From Sulfurovum sp. (GTDB taxonomy: Bacteria > Campylobacterota > Campylobacteria > Campylobacterales > Sulfurovaceae), in NCBI GenBank assembly GCA_024762315.1, contig JANTHR010000001.1, positions 19,658 to 83,657 of the forward strand: DNA of 64,000 nucleotides, read 5' to 3'. How positions within the stretch are numbered: position 1 is the stretch's first letter; each line of letters opens with the position of its first letter. Below, in pieces: positions 37,718 through 47,075 of the stretch. The notes under the pieces are model-generated. The model saw nothing but the letters and a program-made list of their open reading frames with translations. It did not search any database and was not told the DNA's origin. The translations under genes were made by a program, and so were the position numbers.

Positions 37718-38482
37718 TTAGTTGCTTCTGTCTTCACGAGTATAGGTGATCTTATATAATTCAAGATAATCTGTAAACATCTTAAATGCCTGGCGTGCCT
37801 GTATTTCATCATGTGAGGCAACGGAGATGCTCACTTCCCATGATGCAAGGTCTGCCTCATCCTTTAGTTTGGGCAGGGAGGAGAATTCTACCTCTTTTGG
37901 CATCTGTTCCATCACTTTTATCAGTGTACTCTCTTTTGTTTGGGCAGTGAGTGTATGCCTATAGTAAACTCTTTTTGTAGGGACAAGTCTGTTAATGATC
38001 TCTTCTACCATAGGATGGCTCATTTCAGGAAAGCCAGGCATAAAAAAGTAACGCTCATCCAAAGAAAAAGCAGGCATGTCATTGACAGGGTTATAGAGTA
38101 GACTCGCACCTTTTGGCAGCTGGGCCATTTTTATGGAGTGAGGGTAGGCTTTCTCTCCCAGTTTCTTTTCTATGATCTCTTTTGCCTCTTCATGTACCGG
38201 AAGGCTACCGTCCCTAAGAGCAATAGCTGCACATTTACGCGTGTAGTCATCAGGGGTTGAACCTATGCCGCCAAATGAAAAAAGCACAGGATTTGGTTGC
38301 GAGGCGATAAATTTGAGGGTTTGAACAATGAGTGCAGGATCATCTTCTATGATGAAAGAAGCAGAGAGTTTGTACCCTTTGGCGGCCAAAGCTTTGGTCA
38401 CAAAGTCAAAGTGTGCATCTTCTCTTCGGCGGTTGAGTATCTCAGTCCCGATGATGAGGGCAAAGAAGTGAGGAGAAGACAA
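37718..38482 (-). CDS. CinA/MoaB-like molybdopterin-binding domain protein
   Basis: The 254-residue protein begins with the N-terminal part of CinA (ALIIGTEILNRRREDAHFDFVTKAL) and has the molybdopterin-binding fold motif FSFGGIGSTPDDYTR. FFMPGFPEMSHPMVEEI is the CinA-type PGxPxEM region. The C-terminal nicotinamide-nucleotide amidase domain of full CinA is absent, replaced by about 80 residues of alpha/beta sequence. Function is uncertain. It is four bases downstream of rpoD. Confidence 0.8.
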   Translation of the reverse strand: MSSPHFFALIIGTEILNRRREDAHFDFVTKALAAKGYKLSASFIIEDDPALIVQTLKFIASQPNPVLFSFGGIGSTPDDYTRKCAAIALRDGSLPVHEEAKEIIEKKLGEKAYPHSIKMAQLPKGASLLYNPVNDMPAFSLDERYFFMPGFPEMSHPMVEEIINRLVPTKRVYYRHTLTAQTKESTLIKVMEQMPKEVEFSSLPKLKDEADLASWEVSISVASHDEIQARQAFKMFTDYLELYKITYTREDRSN

Positions 38483-38486
38483 AGTC

Positions 38487-40331
38487 TTACTCTTCGATAT
38501 AATTTTTAAGTTTACGTCCTACCTTAGGGTGTTTGAGCTTTTTGATCGCTGAGGATTCTATTTGTCTTACTCTCTCACGAGTGACTGAAAGCTCTTTACC
38601 GATCTCTTCGAGGGTTCTGTCACTTTCATCTTCAAGCAGACCGAAACGCATACGAATAACTGCTTTTTCTCTCTCGTTGAGTTGGTCAAGTACTTCGTCT
38701 ATCTGGTTGTTGAGGTCATCTTTGAGTACCACATCTGTAGGGCTGAGTGTGGTCTTGTCTTCGATGAAGTCACCAAATCTACCATCATCTTCATCTCCGA
38801 CCGGAGTCTCAAGAGAAACTGGCTCTTTCGTGATCTTGATGACGTTCTTCACTTTATCTACTGAGAGTCCAACTTCTTCAGCAATGGTCTCAAGATCCGG
38901 TTCTTTTCCTGTCTCCTGAAGGTGTTTTCTAATGATCTTGTTGATACGGTTGATCGTCTCTATCATATGGATAGGGATACGGATCGTCCTGGCCTGATCT
39001 GCAATAGCACGGGAAATTGCCTGACGGATCCACCATGTGGCATAGGTTGAAAATTTATATCCTTTTTCGTATTCAAATTTATCAACCGCCTTCATAAGGC
39101 CGATGTTTCCTTCCTGAATAAGATCAAGGAACGGCAGTCCTCTGTTCGTATAACGTTTAGCGATAGAGACGACCAGTCTAAGGTTTGACTTTGCCATACG
39201 TGTTTTGGCGATTTCACTTTTGGCTTTACCTTGACGGATCTGGTCCAATATCTCCTGGAGTTTCTCTTCGCTAAGGTCAAAACCACCCTTGCTCGCTTCT
39301 CTGGTCTCAAAAAGTTTTTTGATCTCTACATACGTACTTACCATGGTTGTTTCAGGTACGGCATCGATGATATCCTCTTTATCCATATTGATGATATTAT
39401 CGAGGATCCTCTGGTGGTTTTCTCTAAGTGTCTCGTTAAAAAGCGGAAGTTTATATTCCAGTCTTTTCAGCTCTTTGTCAAAACTGTCATCGGAGGTAAG
39501 TGCGGTTTCCATTGCTTTTACCAGTTCGTTGATAAGTTTAGAGGTAGGTCCCAAGTTAAGAAGGGCAGCTTTAAGCTGTTCTTTTTTAAACGCGATCTTA
39601 AGGCGTTCCTGAAGTATTTTAACTGGGTCTTTTTCTTCTTTCATGAAAGTATCAAGTTCATCGCGGGATTTCATCCATTCTTTTTTGGCCTTTTCAAGTC
39701 TTTTAAAACTCTCTATGACCTGTTTGACCCTCTTATTATCTTTGGGTGCACCTGTTTCACCTTCTGTCTCATCACCCTCTTCTTGGTCTGCATCACCTTT
39801 ATCATCTTCAAAACTTTTAAAGAGTTCCTTTACGCGTCTTTCACGGTTAAGCAAAGGCTCTTTATAATTTAAGATATATCCTATAAGGTAAGGAACAGAA
39901 CAGATAGCATCGATAATGATATCTTCACCCTCTTCGATACGCATAGAAAGGTCAACCTCTTCTTCTTTGGTCAGAAGCGGTATTTTGCCCATTTCTCGCA
40001 GATACATCCTTACAGGAGAGTCGGAACGGCTCCACTCCAGAAGTTCTTTTTCTTTTTGAAGATCGAATTCATCTTCTGAACCGCCCTCTGCAAGTTTTTT
40101 TCTTGTGTCTTCTCTTTTTTTTGTCTCTTTGGCCGTAAGATATTTTGCATATTCCGAAGCAGAGATGATTTCGACTTTGGCATCTGATGCCAGCTTATAG
40201 ATCTTTTTGACCTGAGCAGCAGTAGGTTGTTTGCTAAACTCTTTGGCAATATTTTCAAGAGTAACGACATCGCCCTTTTTTTTGGACTTAAATAATTCTT
40301 CTATTTTTTTCATACTGTCTTTTGCTGCCAT
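38487..40331 (-). CDS. rpoD: RNA polymerase sigma-70 factor RpoD
   Basis: This is the housekeeping sigma factor, 614 residues. An N-terminal region 1.1 (residues about 1-80) is followed by region 1.2 ([17 protein letters not shown]), a long acidic nonconserved insert (about 165-380), region 2 ([19 protein letters not shown] and [10 protein letters not shown]), region 3, and region 4 with the helix-turn-helix [21 protein letters not shown] sequence resembling its own promoter, TATAAT, lies upstream on the minus strand. It heads a run with three shorter genes of mixed function. Confidence 0.98.
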   Translation of the reverse strand: MAAKDSMKKIEELFKSKKKGDVVTLENIAKEFSKQPTAAQVKKIYKLASDAKVEIISASEYAKYLTAKETKKREDTRKKLAEGGSEDEFDLQKEKELLEWSRSDSPVRMYLREMGKIPLLTKEEEVDLSMRIEEGEDIIIDAICSVPYLIGYILNYKEPLLNRERRVKELFKSFEDDKGDADQEEGDETEGETGAPKDNKRVKQVIESFKRLEKAKKEWMKSRDELDTFMKEEKDPVKILQERLKIAFKKEQLKAALLNLGPTSKLINELVKAMETALTSDDSFDKELKRLEYKLPLFNETLRENHQRILDNIINMDKEDIIDAVPETTMVSTYVEIKKLFETREASKGGFDLSEEKLQEILDQIRQGKAKSEIAKTRMAKSNLRLVVSIAKRYTNRGLPFLDLIQEGNIGLMKAVDKFEYEKGYKFSTYATWWIRQAISRAIADQARTIRIPIHMIETINRINKIIRKHLQETGKEPDLETIAEEVGLSVDKVKNVIKITKEPVSLETPVGDEDDGRFGDFIEDKTTLSPTDVVLKDDLNNQIDEVLDQLNEREKAVIRMRFGLLEDESDRTLEEIGKELSVTRERVRQIESSAIKKLKHPKVGRKLKNYIEE

Positions 40332-40381
40332 TGAAATCCTTGATTGTGTGAGGCGAAAAACCTCAGATATAATTAAGGTGG

Positions 40382-40387
40382 ATTATA
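40382..40387 (-). promoter_or_regulatory. Predicted -10 box of rpoD
   Basis: On the minus strand GGTATAATCC lies about 50 bases before the rpoD ATG. It shares the 160-base divergent region with the leuD promoter at 40441. Confidence 0.55.
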
Positions 40388-40440
40388 CCGAAATTTTATT
40401 AATTTTGGGTATTAAATTTGTTAAATTTTGTTTTTTTGGT

Positions 40441-40446
40441 TATAAT
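40441..40446 (+). promoter_or_regulatory. Predicted -10 box of leuD (TATAATCGCG signature)
   Basis: GGTTATAATCGCGAAAATTT lies about 45 bases before the leuD start. It matches the pyrH promoter over TATAATCGCGAAAAT, 15 identical bases. Confidence 0.65.
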
Positions 40447-40491
40447 CGCGAAAATTTTTATAAGGGTTATTCCCTGATCAAAGGATAAACT

Positions 40492-40986
40492 TTGCAAGGT
40501 AAAGTTTGGAAATTCGGTGACAATATCGATACAGATCTGATCATCGCAGCAAGATATCTTAATACAAGTGAGCCAAAAGAGTTGGCAAAACATGTAATGG
40601 AAGATGCAGATCCTGAATTTGTTTCTAAAATGAGTGAAGGCGATATCATCGTAGCAGGTGAGAATTTTGGTTGTGGTTCTAGCCGTGAGCATGCACCTAT
40701 TGCATTGAAAGCAGCAGGGATCAATGCAGTCATTGCCCCGACATTTGCACGTATTTTTTACAGGAATGCATTCAATATGGGGCTTCCTATCTTTGAACTT
40801 AAAGAGGCTTCAGAGATCAATGAAGGAGATACAGTAAGAATAGATATGGATGCCGGTGAGATCATTAACGTGACACAAGCCAAAACATATAAATTCACTC
40901 CGATCCCTGAATTCATGCAGGAACTTGTCAACGCAGGCGGACTCATAGAGTTTGCCAAAAATGAAATCAAAGCAGGAGCCAAATAA
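40492..40986 (+). CDS. leuD: 3-isopropylmalate dehydratase small subunit
   Basis: LeuD is the small swivel-domain subunit of isopropylmalate isomerase in leucine synthesis. The 164-residue protein starts at TTG, seven bases after AAGGA. It shows the family motifs [15 protein letters not shown] and [17 protein letters not shown]. The large subunit leuC is not in this window, so the leucine genes are split. It overlaps leuB by one base (TAATG). Confidence 0.95.
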   Translation: MQGKVWKFGDNIDTDLIIAARYLNTSEPKELAKHVMEDADPEFVSKMSEGDIIVAGENFGCGSSREHAPIALKAAGINAVIAPTFARIFYRNAFNMGLPIFELKEASEINEGDTVRIDMDAGEIINVTQAKTYKFTPIPEFMQELVNAGGLIEFAKNEIKAGAK

Positions 40987-42053
40987 TGAAGAGTTATAGA
41001 ATAGGTGTAATTAAAGGTGACGGGATCGGTCCGGAGATCGTTGATGAAGCCATTAAAGTACTTGATGCGGTTTCCGTTACCCAAGGTTTCAACCTAAAAT
41101 ACGAAGAGATGCTTCTTGGCGGTGCAGCGATAGATGAGACCGGTGTTCCCCTGCCTGAGGAGACAATACAGGGGGTAAAGAAGTGCGATGCCGTGCTTTT
41201 TGGTGCGATAGGCGGACCGAAATGGGATAACCTTGAGAGGCATTTACGTCCTGAAACGGGATTGTTGGGACTGCGTAAAGAGATGGGAACCTTTGCCAAC
41301 CTCAGACCGGCAATAGTCTATGATGAACTGGTCAATGCTTCAAGTTTGAAACCGGCAGTGATCCAGGGCGTGGATATCATGGTAGTACGTGAATTGACTG
41401 GCGGTATCTATTTCGGTCAGCCAAGAGAACTTCATGAAGACAAAGCATTCAATACGATGATTTATACAAGGGAAGAGGTAAAGCGTATTGCTGTTGTCGC
41501 ATTTGACATTGCTATGAAACGTGATAAGCGTATCTGTTCTGTAGATAAAGCCAATGTACTGGAAGTAAGCCAGTTCTGGAGAGAGATCGTTGAAGAGGTT
41601 GCCAAAGATTACCCTGAAGTGGAACTCTCTCACATGTATGTTGACAATGCAGCGATGCAGCTTATCCGTGATCCTAAACAGTTTGACGTGATATTGACAG
41701 GAAATATCTTTGGAGACATACTTTCAGATGCAGCATCAATGCTTTCGGGTTCTATCGGATTATTGCCTAGTGCAAGTACGGGTAAAGGAGTCGGTTTGTT
41801 CGAACCTATCCACGGTTCTGCACCGGACATTGCCGGACAGGGGATCGCCAACCCGCTAGCGACCATTTCAAGTGCCAGTATGATGCTGCGTTATGCACTA
41901 GGTGAGAATGAAGCAGCAGATAAGATCGATGAAGCGATCAAAAAAGCTTTAGCTGAAGGATATAGAACCGGTGATATCGGTGATTATGATGCTAAAGAAA
42001 TTTGTACGTGTACCGAGATAGGTGACATTATTGCCGATTATGCAAGCAAGTAA
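40986..42053 (+). CDS. leuB: 3-isopropylmalate dehydrogenase
   Basis: LeuB oxidatively decarboxylates 3-isopropylmalate, the third step of leucine synthesis. The 355-residue protein has [27 protein letters not shown], the ELTGGIYFG motif, [22 protein letters not shown] split across the metal-binding region, and [15 protein letters not shown]. It is translationally coupled to leuD. Confidence 0.97.
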   Translation: MKSYRIGVIKGDGIGPEIVDEAIKVLDAVSVTQGFNLKYEEMLLGGAAIDETGVPLPEETIQGVKKCDAVLFGAIGGPKWDNLERHLRPETGLLGLRKEMGTFANLRPAIVYDELVNASSLKPAVIQGVDIMVVRELTGGIYFGQPRELHEDKAFNTMIYTREEVKRIAVVAFDIAMKRDKRICSVDKANVLEVSQFWREIVEEVAKDYPEVELSHMYVDNAAMQLIRDPKQFDVILTGNIFGDILSDAASMLSGSIGLLPSASTGKGVGLFEPIHGSAPDIAGQGIANPLATISSASMMLRYALGENEAADKIDEAIKKALAEGYRTGDIGDYDAKEICTCTEIGDIIADYASK

Positions 42054-42056
42054 ATC

Positions 42057-42085
42057 ATAATACAGTGTAAACCGCACTGTATTAT
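42057..42085. terminator. 11-bp perfect inverted repeat after leuB
   Basis: ATAATACAGTG (42057-42067) and CACTGTATTAT (42075-42085) pair perfectly around a 7-base loop, starting four bases after the leuB stop. There is no T-run, so it may be a weak terminator or a protein-binding operator. The right arm ends in TATTATAAT, which also contains a -10-like TATAAT at 42083-42088 ahead of cca. Confidence 0.5.
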
Positions 42086-42099
42086 AATAAAGGGATACT

Positions 42100-43248
42100 A
42101 TGCCCACGATCAAACCTTTTCCAAATTTTTTTGCTCCTACCAATGCCAATACACTTCAAAATATCCAAACCGTAACAGACTATCTAAAAAAGCACTATGG
42201 TGCCAAATGTTATGTTGTCGGCGGTGCAGTGCGTGATCGTCTGCTGGGACGGGAGTGCAATGATTATGACATAGAGTGTTTTGGCATCTCTGTAGAAGAT
42301 TTTGAAAGTGCGATGCATTATTTGGGTGCGCAGGGAGTAGGGAAAAGCTTTTTTGTCTATAAGTATAGAGATATAGACTTTTCTCTCCCTCGTATAGAGA
42401 AGAAAACAGGCGTAGGGCATAAGGGCTTTGAAGTCTCTTTGGCAAGAGATGAGAAGGAGGCTTCCCGAAGGCGTGATTTTACGATCAATACTTTGATGTA
42501 CGATATTGAAAACGAAGAGATAGCGGACTTTTGGCGGGGCTTGGAGGATCTACAGAATAAAGTACTGCGCGTAGTAGATAAAGACTCTTTCATAGAAGAC
42601 AGCCTCCGCGTACTTCGTGCGATGCAGTTTGCTGCCCGTCTCGGATTCAAAGTTGATGAAGCCACCTGCAGGCTCTGTCAGAGTATCAAGCTTGAGGATC
42701 TACCTAAAGAGCGTATATTTAAAGAGTTTGAGAAGATGTTCGGGGCTTCGTATCTGCATTACGGACTCTACTATCTCTTTGCACTGAGCATTGCAAAAAA
42801 ACTTTTCAATGAAAGTATGGACAAACGCACGTTTATTGGTTTAAGCAGACTTCTGCAAAAAAGCAAAAAAAATTTCGTAGATAAACTGAGACCCTATTAT
42901 TTTCTTTTTATCTGTAGAAGCTATTTTCAAACCGATATCAATGAAATACTCGGAAGACTGGGCGCACCGGGCAGTTATTACAAAAAAGTAGCCAACGCTG
43001 CATTACCCCTAGAGGTAAGCCCTTCTTTTGTTGCTACGCAGGCATTAAAAGAGGGAATCGTAGAATATGTTGGCAATTACCATCCCGATGTCATTAGACT
43101 TGCAAAAGAAATGGATGTATGGGACAAACCTTTTAACAGAGGTATTACGCCTGCACAGTTAATGGAAGAAGGGTTTAGCGGTAAAGCATTGGGTGAAGAG
43201 CTTGAAAGAAGAACAGCTCAGACCATAAAAGAGTTGAAAGAAAAATAG
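42100..43248 (+). CDS. cca: CCA-adding enzyme / tRNA nucleotidyltransferase
   Basis: This class II nucleotidyltransferase adds or repairs the 3' CCA of tRNA. The 382-residue protein has the head domain motif VVGGAVRDRLLGRECNDYDIECFG, RRRDFTINTLMYD and DSLRVLRAMQFAARLGF. The C-terminal part is helical without an HD domain. Poly(A) polymerase or an A-adding/C-adding split enzyme cannot be fully excluded. I recall cca followed by purU in C. jejuni, the same order as here. Confidence 0.88.
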   Translation: MPTIKPFPNFFAPTNANTLQNIQTVTDYLKKHYGAKCYVVGGAVRDRLLGRECNDYDIECFGISVEDFESAMHYLGAQGVGKSFFVYKYRDIDFSLPRIEKKTGVGHKGFEVSLARDEKEASRRRDFTINTLMYDIENEEIADFWRGLEDLQNKVLRVVDKDSFIEDSLRVLRAMQFAARLGFKVDEATCRLCQSIKLEDLPKERIFKEFEKMFGASYLHYGLYYLFALSIAKKLFNESMDKRTFIGLSRLLQKSKKNFVDKLRPYYFLFICRSYFQTDINEILGRLGAPGSYYKKVANAALPLEVSPSFVATQALKEGIVEYVGNYHPDVIRLAKEMDVWDKPFNRGITPAQLMEEGFSGKALGEELERRTAQTIKELKEK

Positions 43249-43249
43249 G

Positions 43250-43255
43250 TATAAT
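43250..43255 (+). promoter_or_regulatory. Predicted -10 box upstream of purU
   Basis: TATAAT lies directly after the cca stop, about 72 bases before purU. The putative leader contains a nine-codon open frame (ATG at 43259) that is probably not meaningful. Confidence 0.45.
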
Positions 43256-43327
43256 TTTATGCAAGGGGACATGGGTTGGATTTTATAAATGAAATTCAAG
43301 TTGTGTCGTCAATCAAAAAGGTGACAG

Positions 43328-44164
43328 ATGGAAAAAAGAGCAAGGGTTTTGATCGATTGTGAAGATGCAAAAGGATTGGTATATAAGATCTCAAAAATTT
43401 TTTATGACAGAGGTTTGAATATTGACAATAATCGTGAATTCGTAGATAAAGAGCATGGAAGGTTTTTTATGCGTACGGTAGTGTCAGGGGTGTTCGATCT
43501 AGAAGAGTTGCTTGAAGAGCTTAAGACAGTCACACCGGCTGATGCACATATTAGAGTGATCGAACCTAAAGATAAGAAGATCATTCTTATGGCTACCAAA
43601 GAGTCACATGCACTTGGTGATATTCTTATTCGTCATGCAGATGGTGAACTGGGTGCGGAGATAGCCTGTGTTATTGCCAATCATGATGACCTGGAAAGAC
43701 TTGTACGTAGATTTGATATTCCTTTCTTCCATATACCTGCGGACGGCATGAGCAGAGAAGAACATGAGGGGTATATCATGAAACTCATCAATGAACTTGA
43801 GTTTGATTATATCGTTCTTGCAAAATATATGCGTATTTTAACCCCAACATTTGTAAGAGCCTATGAACAGAAGATCATTAATATCCATCATTCTTTCCTT
43901 CCTGCATTCATAGGAGCGAATCCTTATAAGCAAGCCTTTGACAGAGGTGTGAAGATCATCGGTGCAACGGCACATTATGTAACAAATGATCTGGATGAAG
44001 GTCCGATCATCGCGCAAGATGTCATCCCTGTGAACCATCGTTTCTCATGGAAAGATATGCAAAGGGCAGGACGAGACGGAGAGAAGATCGTACTCTCCCG
44101 TGCGTTGGCTTTAGTGTTGCAGGACAGAGTTTTTGTCAATGGGAATAAAACGGTGATATTTTAA
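43328..44164 (+). CDS. purU: Formyltetrahydrofolate deformylase
   Basis: PurU hydrolyses 10-formyltetrahydrofolate to formate and tetrahydrofolate, balancing one-carbon pools. The 278-residue protein has an N-terminal ACT domain (residues 1-80, LIDCEDAKGLVYKISKIF) and a formyltransferase-like domain with NIHHSFLPAFIGANPY and the catalytic LDEGPIIAQDV. GTGACAG precedes the ATG. trmL follows directly. Confidence 0.95.
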   Translation: MEKRARVLIDCEDAKGLVYKISKIFYDRGLNIDNNREFVDKEHGRFFMRTVVSGVFDLEELLEELKTVTPADAHIRVIEPKDKKIILMATKESHALGDILIRHADGELGAEIACVIANHDDLERLVRRFDIPFFHIPADGMSREEHEGYIMKLINELEFDYIVLAKYMRILTPTFVRAYEQKIINIHHSFLPAFIGANPYKQAFDRGVKIIGATAHYVTNDLDEGPIIAQDVIPVNHRFSWKDMQRAGRDGEKIVLSRALALVLQDRVFVNGNKTVIF

Positions 44165-44659
44165 ATGTTCAATATTGTATTGGTAGAACCGCAGATCCCC
44201 CAAAATACAGGAACCATAGGAAGACTCTGCGTGAATCTCGGTGCCACACTGCACCTCGTAAAACCCCTTGGCTTTGACATAGACGATAAAGCAGTCAAGC
44301 GTGCAGGCTTGGACTACTGGAAGCATCTAGACCTGATAGTGTGGGAAAGTTTTGGTGACTTTTTAAAAGCACATCCCATAGATGAAAACAGCTATATGGC
44401 AACCACAAAAACAGATAATCTCTATTTCAATGCACCTTTTAAAAAGGGGGATTATATTCTTTTTGGTTCAGAGACCAAAGGGATAGATGAGCGAGTATTA
44501 CTGGAACACCCTGAGCAATGCATTACCATTCCAATGGGCGGTAAAGGAAGAAGCTTGAATCTTGGTGTGAGTGTCGGTGTGGTCATTTATGATGCACTTC
44601 GTCAAAACTATGAGGGATTTGAAAAAATTACTATAGAAAATTCACTCAAGGAAAACTAA
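44165..44659 (+). CDS. trmL: tRNA (cytidine/uridine-2'-O-)-methyltransferase TrmL
   Basis: TrmL methylates the wobble-base ribose at position 34 of leucine tRNAs. The 164-residue protein is a minimal SpoU-fold (knotted) enzyme, with LVEPQIPQNTGTIGRLCVNLGA at the start, LFGSETKGI in the middle and the knot region IPMGGKGRSLNLGVSVGVV at the end. It begins right after the purU stop. Confidence 0.93.
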   Translation: MFNIVLVEPQIPQNTGTIGRLCVNLGATLHLVKPLGFDIDDKAVKRAGLDYWKHLDLIVWESFGDFLKAHPIDENSYMATTKTDNLYFNAPFKKGDYILFGSETKGIDERVLLEHPEQCITIPMGGKGRSLNLGVSVGVVIYDALRQNYEGFEKITIENSLKEN

Positions 44660-44842
44660 ATGTCATTTGGAGATTATCTGTACATTGTTGTGGCCATCCT
44701 TTTTTCCTATATGACCTTTGTGATCATTAGAAATAATTTCCTTTCCAAGTTTGATGAGAAGCAGAGACGTAAAGATCTTGTGGATGAGTATGAGGAGGAG
44801 TATGTTTCAGATAAGTCTGAAAAGAAGGAAGATAAAGACTAA
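44660..44842 (+). CDS. Small single-pass membrane protein of unknown function
   Basis: This 60-residue protein follows trmL with no gap. It has one N-terminal membrane segment (residues about 5-24, LYIVVAILFSYMTFVII) and a highly charged C-terminal tail, ending in a run of E, D and K. A small inner-membrane protein with a cytoplasmic or periplasmic acidic tail is all that can be said. Translation is plausible because of tight packing in the operon. Confidence 0.6.
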   Translation: MSFGDYLYIVVAILFSYMTFVIIRNNFLSKFDEKQRRKDLVDEYEEEYVSDKSEKKEDKD

Positions 44843-44883
44843 CCGCCTCTTTACCAACACTTGGGTAAAATCACATAGAATTT

Positions 44884-44995
44884 TCTCGTTCCCATGGTCT
44901 CCGTGGGAATGCATATAGAAGTTTATTTTAACGATAGAGTTTTATTTGCTTTTTGTATTGCAGTATACATTTCAACTTAGGGAGTAGGAACGAGA
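44884..44995. repeat. 112-bp inverted-repeat element (CTCGTTCCCA family), intergenic copy
   Basis: The ends are inverted: TCTCGTTCC (44884-44892) and GGAACGAGA (44987-44995). The left end folds as TTCCCATGG-TCT-CCGTGGGAA. The interior is AT-rich. The sequence CTCGTTCCCATG-TCT-CGTGGGAATG-ATAT closely matches the copy at 47599-47708. It has no coding capacity, which fits a non-autonomous mobile element. It lies 26 bases upstream of glyS. Confidence 0.75.
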
Positions 44996-45021
44996 GTGAC
45001 GTTAATAATAGGATCATCCGC

Positions 45022-47070
45022 ATGACACAACCACTACTTATCGAAATAGGCGTAGAAGAACTTCCTGCTATACCACTGCTTAAAATTGTAAAAAACATAG
45101 AGAGATCATGGGAAAATATACTCGAAGAGTATAAACTCTCTACGGCGTTTGAATTTATCTATACACCAAGACGTCTGGTACTTAAACATACTGAAATGCC
45201 TGTAAAGCAAGAAGATAGCAGCGTTGAGTTCTTTGGTCCTCCTATGCTAGCGGCCGTAAAAGAAGGTGAACCTACACAAGCCGCTCTTGGGTTTGCACGT
45301 AAGTGTGGTGTGGATTTTGAAGCACTTGGACGTGGTGAAAAGAACGGTAAAGAGGTACTTTACTTTAAAAAAGAAGAAAAAGGAAGTGATACTGCTTCAC
45401 TTCTTCAGGAGATGCTGGAGAAGTGGATCGCCTCTATGGCATTTGGAAAAATGATGCGCTGGGGAAGCAGAAGTGATGAATTTATCCGTCCTATTAGGTG
45501 GATTCAAGTAAGACTGGGGCAGAACTCTGTGCCTGTAGAGCTTTTTGGAGTACACTCAGATACAAAAACCCATGTACATCGTATGGTAAGTTATGATGCG
45601 GTTGAAGTGCCAAATATTGATGCGTATGAAGGTATTCTCGCTGAGGGAGCAGTGATGCTTCACCCTAAAGAGCGTGAATCAGTGATCTTGGCAGAGTTTG
45701 ATGCGTTGGAGTCTGAACATAACATTATCATAGAACGTGACAGAGCTTTGCTTGCTGAGGTTGTGGCGATCACTGAAAACCCTAAAGCACTGGTAGGGAC
45801 TTTTGATGAACTCTTCCTGGAGCTTCCGCCGGAAGTGATCATCACTTCTATGAAAGAGCATCAGCGTTATTTCCCTGTATTCGAGCATGGAAAGATCGCC
45901 AATAAATTTGTAGTGGTAAGTAATGCCTATACAGATGACTACACCAAAGTAGTGGCAGGGAATGAACGTGTACTCAAGCCGCGTCTTGCAGATGGTCTGT
46001 TCTTCTACAGAAATGACTTGAAAAACGGTCTAAGCACAGGTGGGCTTGAAAAAGTGCAGTTCATTGACGGATTGGGGACACTTGCAGATAAAATAATAAG
46101 AGAACAGAATATCGCTATTAGACTCCTGGCCCTCTACATGGACAAAGTAGAGACAGCCACAGGCAAAAGTTCAGCCGAGCTTGAAAAGCTCATGGACAGA
46201 GCAGTAAACCTTGCCAAAGCTGACCTTATGAGTGAAATGGTATATGAATTCACGGAACTTCAGGGGCTTATGGGGTACTACTATGCCAAAGCACTCGGAG
46301 AAGATGAACTGGTTTACAATGCCATCAAAGAGCAATACATGCCTGTAGGAGAGGGTGCAGAGCTTCCAAGCAGTATTTTCTCTTCTATTGTAGCGATGTC
46401 TGCAAAGCTCGATACCCTCTTTGGACTCTTTTCGGTAGGCAAGATACCTACAGGCTCTAAAGATCCGTTCGCACTTCGTCGTGCAGTCAACGGGATAGTC
46501 CGCATCATAATAGAATATGACCTGCCGTTTAATATCGATGACATTATTACACTGCTTAAAGGTGAATATGAAGCATTTGATACAGATCTGTTGAAAGATT
46601 TCATCATTGAACGTATCAATAAATCACTCGATGCCAATCCGTCGGTCATTGCTGCGGTACTTGCATCAGGTGAGAAAGATGTCAATGAAATAGCAAAAAA
46701 AGTAGCTGCACTCAACGAGATAGTCTCTGCCGATACCTTTAAAGAGCAGTTCTCTACTTTTAAACGTGTGGCAAATATATCAAAAGATGTGGATTTGGAA
46801 TCTGATTTGACGATAGATACATCTCTTTTTAAAGAAGATGCAGAGATCAGCCTCTACAATGCATATGAAAAAGTGATCAATTCTACATACAATGATTACA
46901 GACAGGAACTTGAAGCCCTGTTCGGTCTTAAGCGAGAACTTGATAGTTATTTTGATAATGTCATGGTCAATACTGAGGATGAAGTGTTGAAAGCGAACAG
47001 ATTGCATACTATCGGATCGATATATAAAACGTTTAAGAGTGTTGCGGATATTAAAGAAATCACGGTTTAG
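45022..47070 (+). CDS. glyS: Glycyl-tRNA synthetase beta subunit
   Basis: GlyS is the large beta subunit of the alpha2beta2 glycyl-tRNA synthetase. I choose the ATG at 45022 after TAGGATC, since the protein family begins PLLIEIGVEELPA; the frame extends upstream only through the inserted repeat. The 682-residue protein has SMKEHQRYFPV and NERVLKPRLADGLFFYRNDL, plus the C-terminal anticodon-binding domain. The alpha subunit gene glyQ is not in the window. Confidence 0.96.
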   Translation: MTQPLLIEIGVEELPAIPLLKIVKNIERSWENILEEYKLSTAFEFIYTPRRLVLKHTEMPVKQEDSSVEFFGPPMLAAVKEGEPTQAALGFARKCGVDFEALGRGEKNGKEVLYFKKEEKGSDTASLLQEMLEKWIASMAFGKMMRWGSRSDEFIRPIRWIQVRLGQNSVPVELFGVHSDTKTHVHRMVSYDAVEVPNIDAYEGILAEGAVMLHPKERESVILAEFDALESEHNIIIERDRALLAEVVAITENPKALVGTFDELFLELPPEVIITSMKEHQRYFPVFEHGKIANKFVVVSNAYTDDYTKVVAGNERVLKPRLADGLFFYRNDLKNGLSTGGLEKVQFIDGLGTLADKIIREQNIAIRLLALYMDKVETATGKSSAELEKLMDRAVNLAKADLMSEMVYEFTELQGLMGYYYAKALGEDELVYNAIKEQYMPVGEGAELPSSIFSSIVAMSAKLDTLFGLFSVGKIPTGSKDPFALRRAVNGIVRIIIEYDLPFNIDDIITLLKGEYEAFDTDLLKDFIIERINKSLDANPSVIAAVLASGEKDVNEIAKKVAALNEIVSADTFKEQFSTFKRVANISKDVDLESDLTIDTSLFKEDAEISLYNAYEKVINSTYNDYRQELEALFGLKRELDSYFDNVMVNTEDEVLKANRLHTIGSIYKTFKSVADIKEITV

Positions 47071-47075
47071 GTGCC

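Noticed and set aside
39231..39872. Open frame of 213 codons on the plus strand
   Set aside because: It is antisense to the acidic insert of rpoD; its F/K-rich composition follows from the complementary strand of Glu/Lys codons.
40332..40491. Possible leucine attenuator between rpoD and leuD
   Set aside because: No leader peptide with Leu codons and no terminator/antiterminator pair; only two divergent -10 boxes are visible.
43259..43288. Nine-codon open frame in the purU leader, a possible regulatory peptide
   Set aside because: No runs of a regulatory amino acid and no alternative hairpins that would make an attenuator.
44953..45021. N-terminal extension of glyS
   Set aside because: The frame runs through the right end of a mobile repeat; the ATG at 45022 has a ribosome binding site and matches the family N-terminus.
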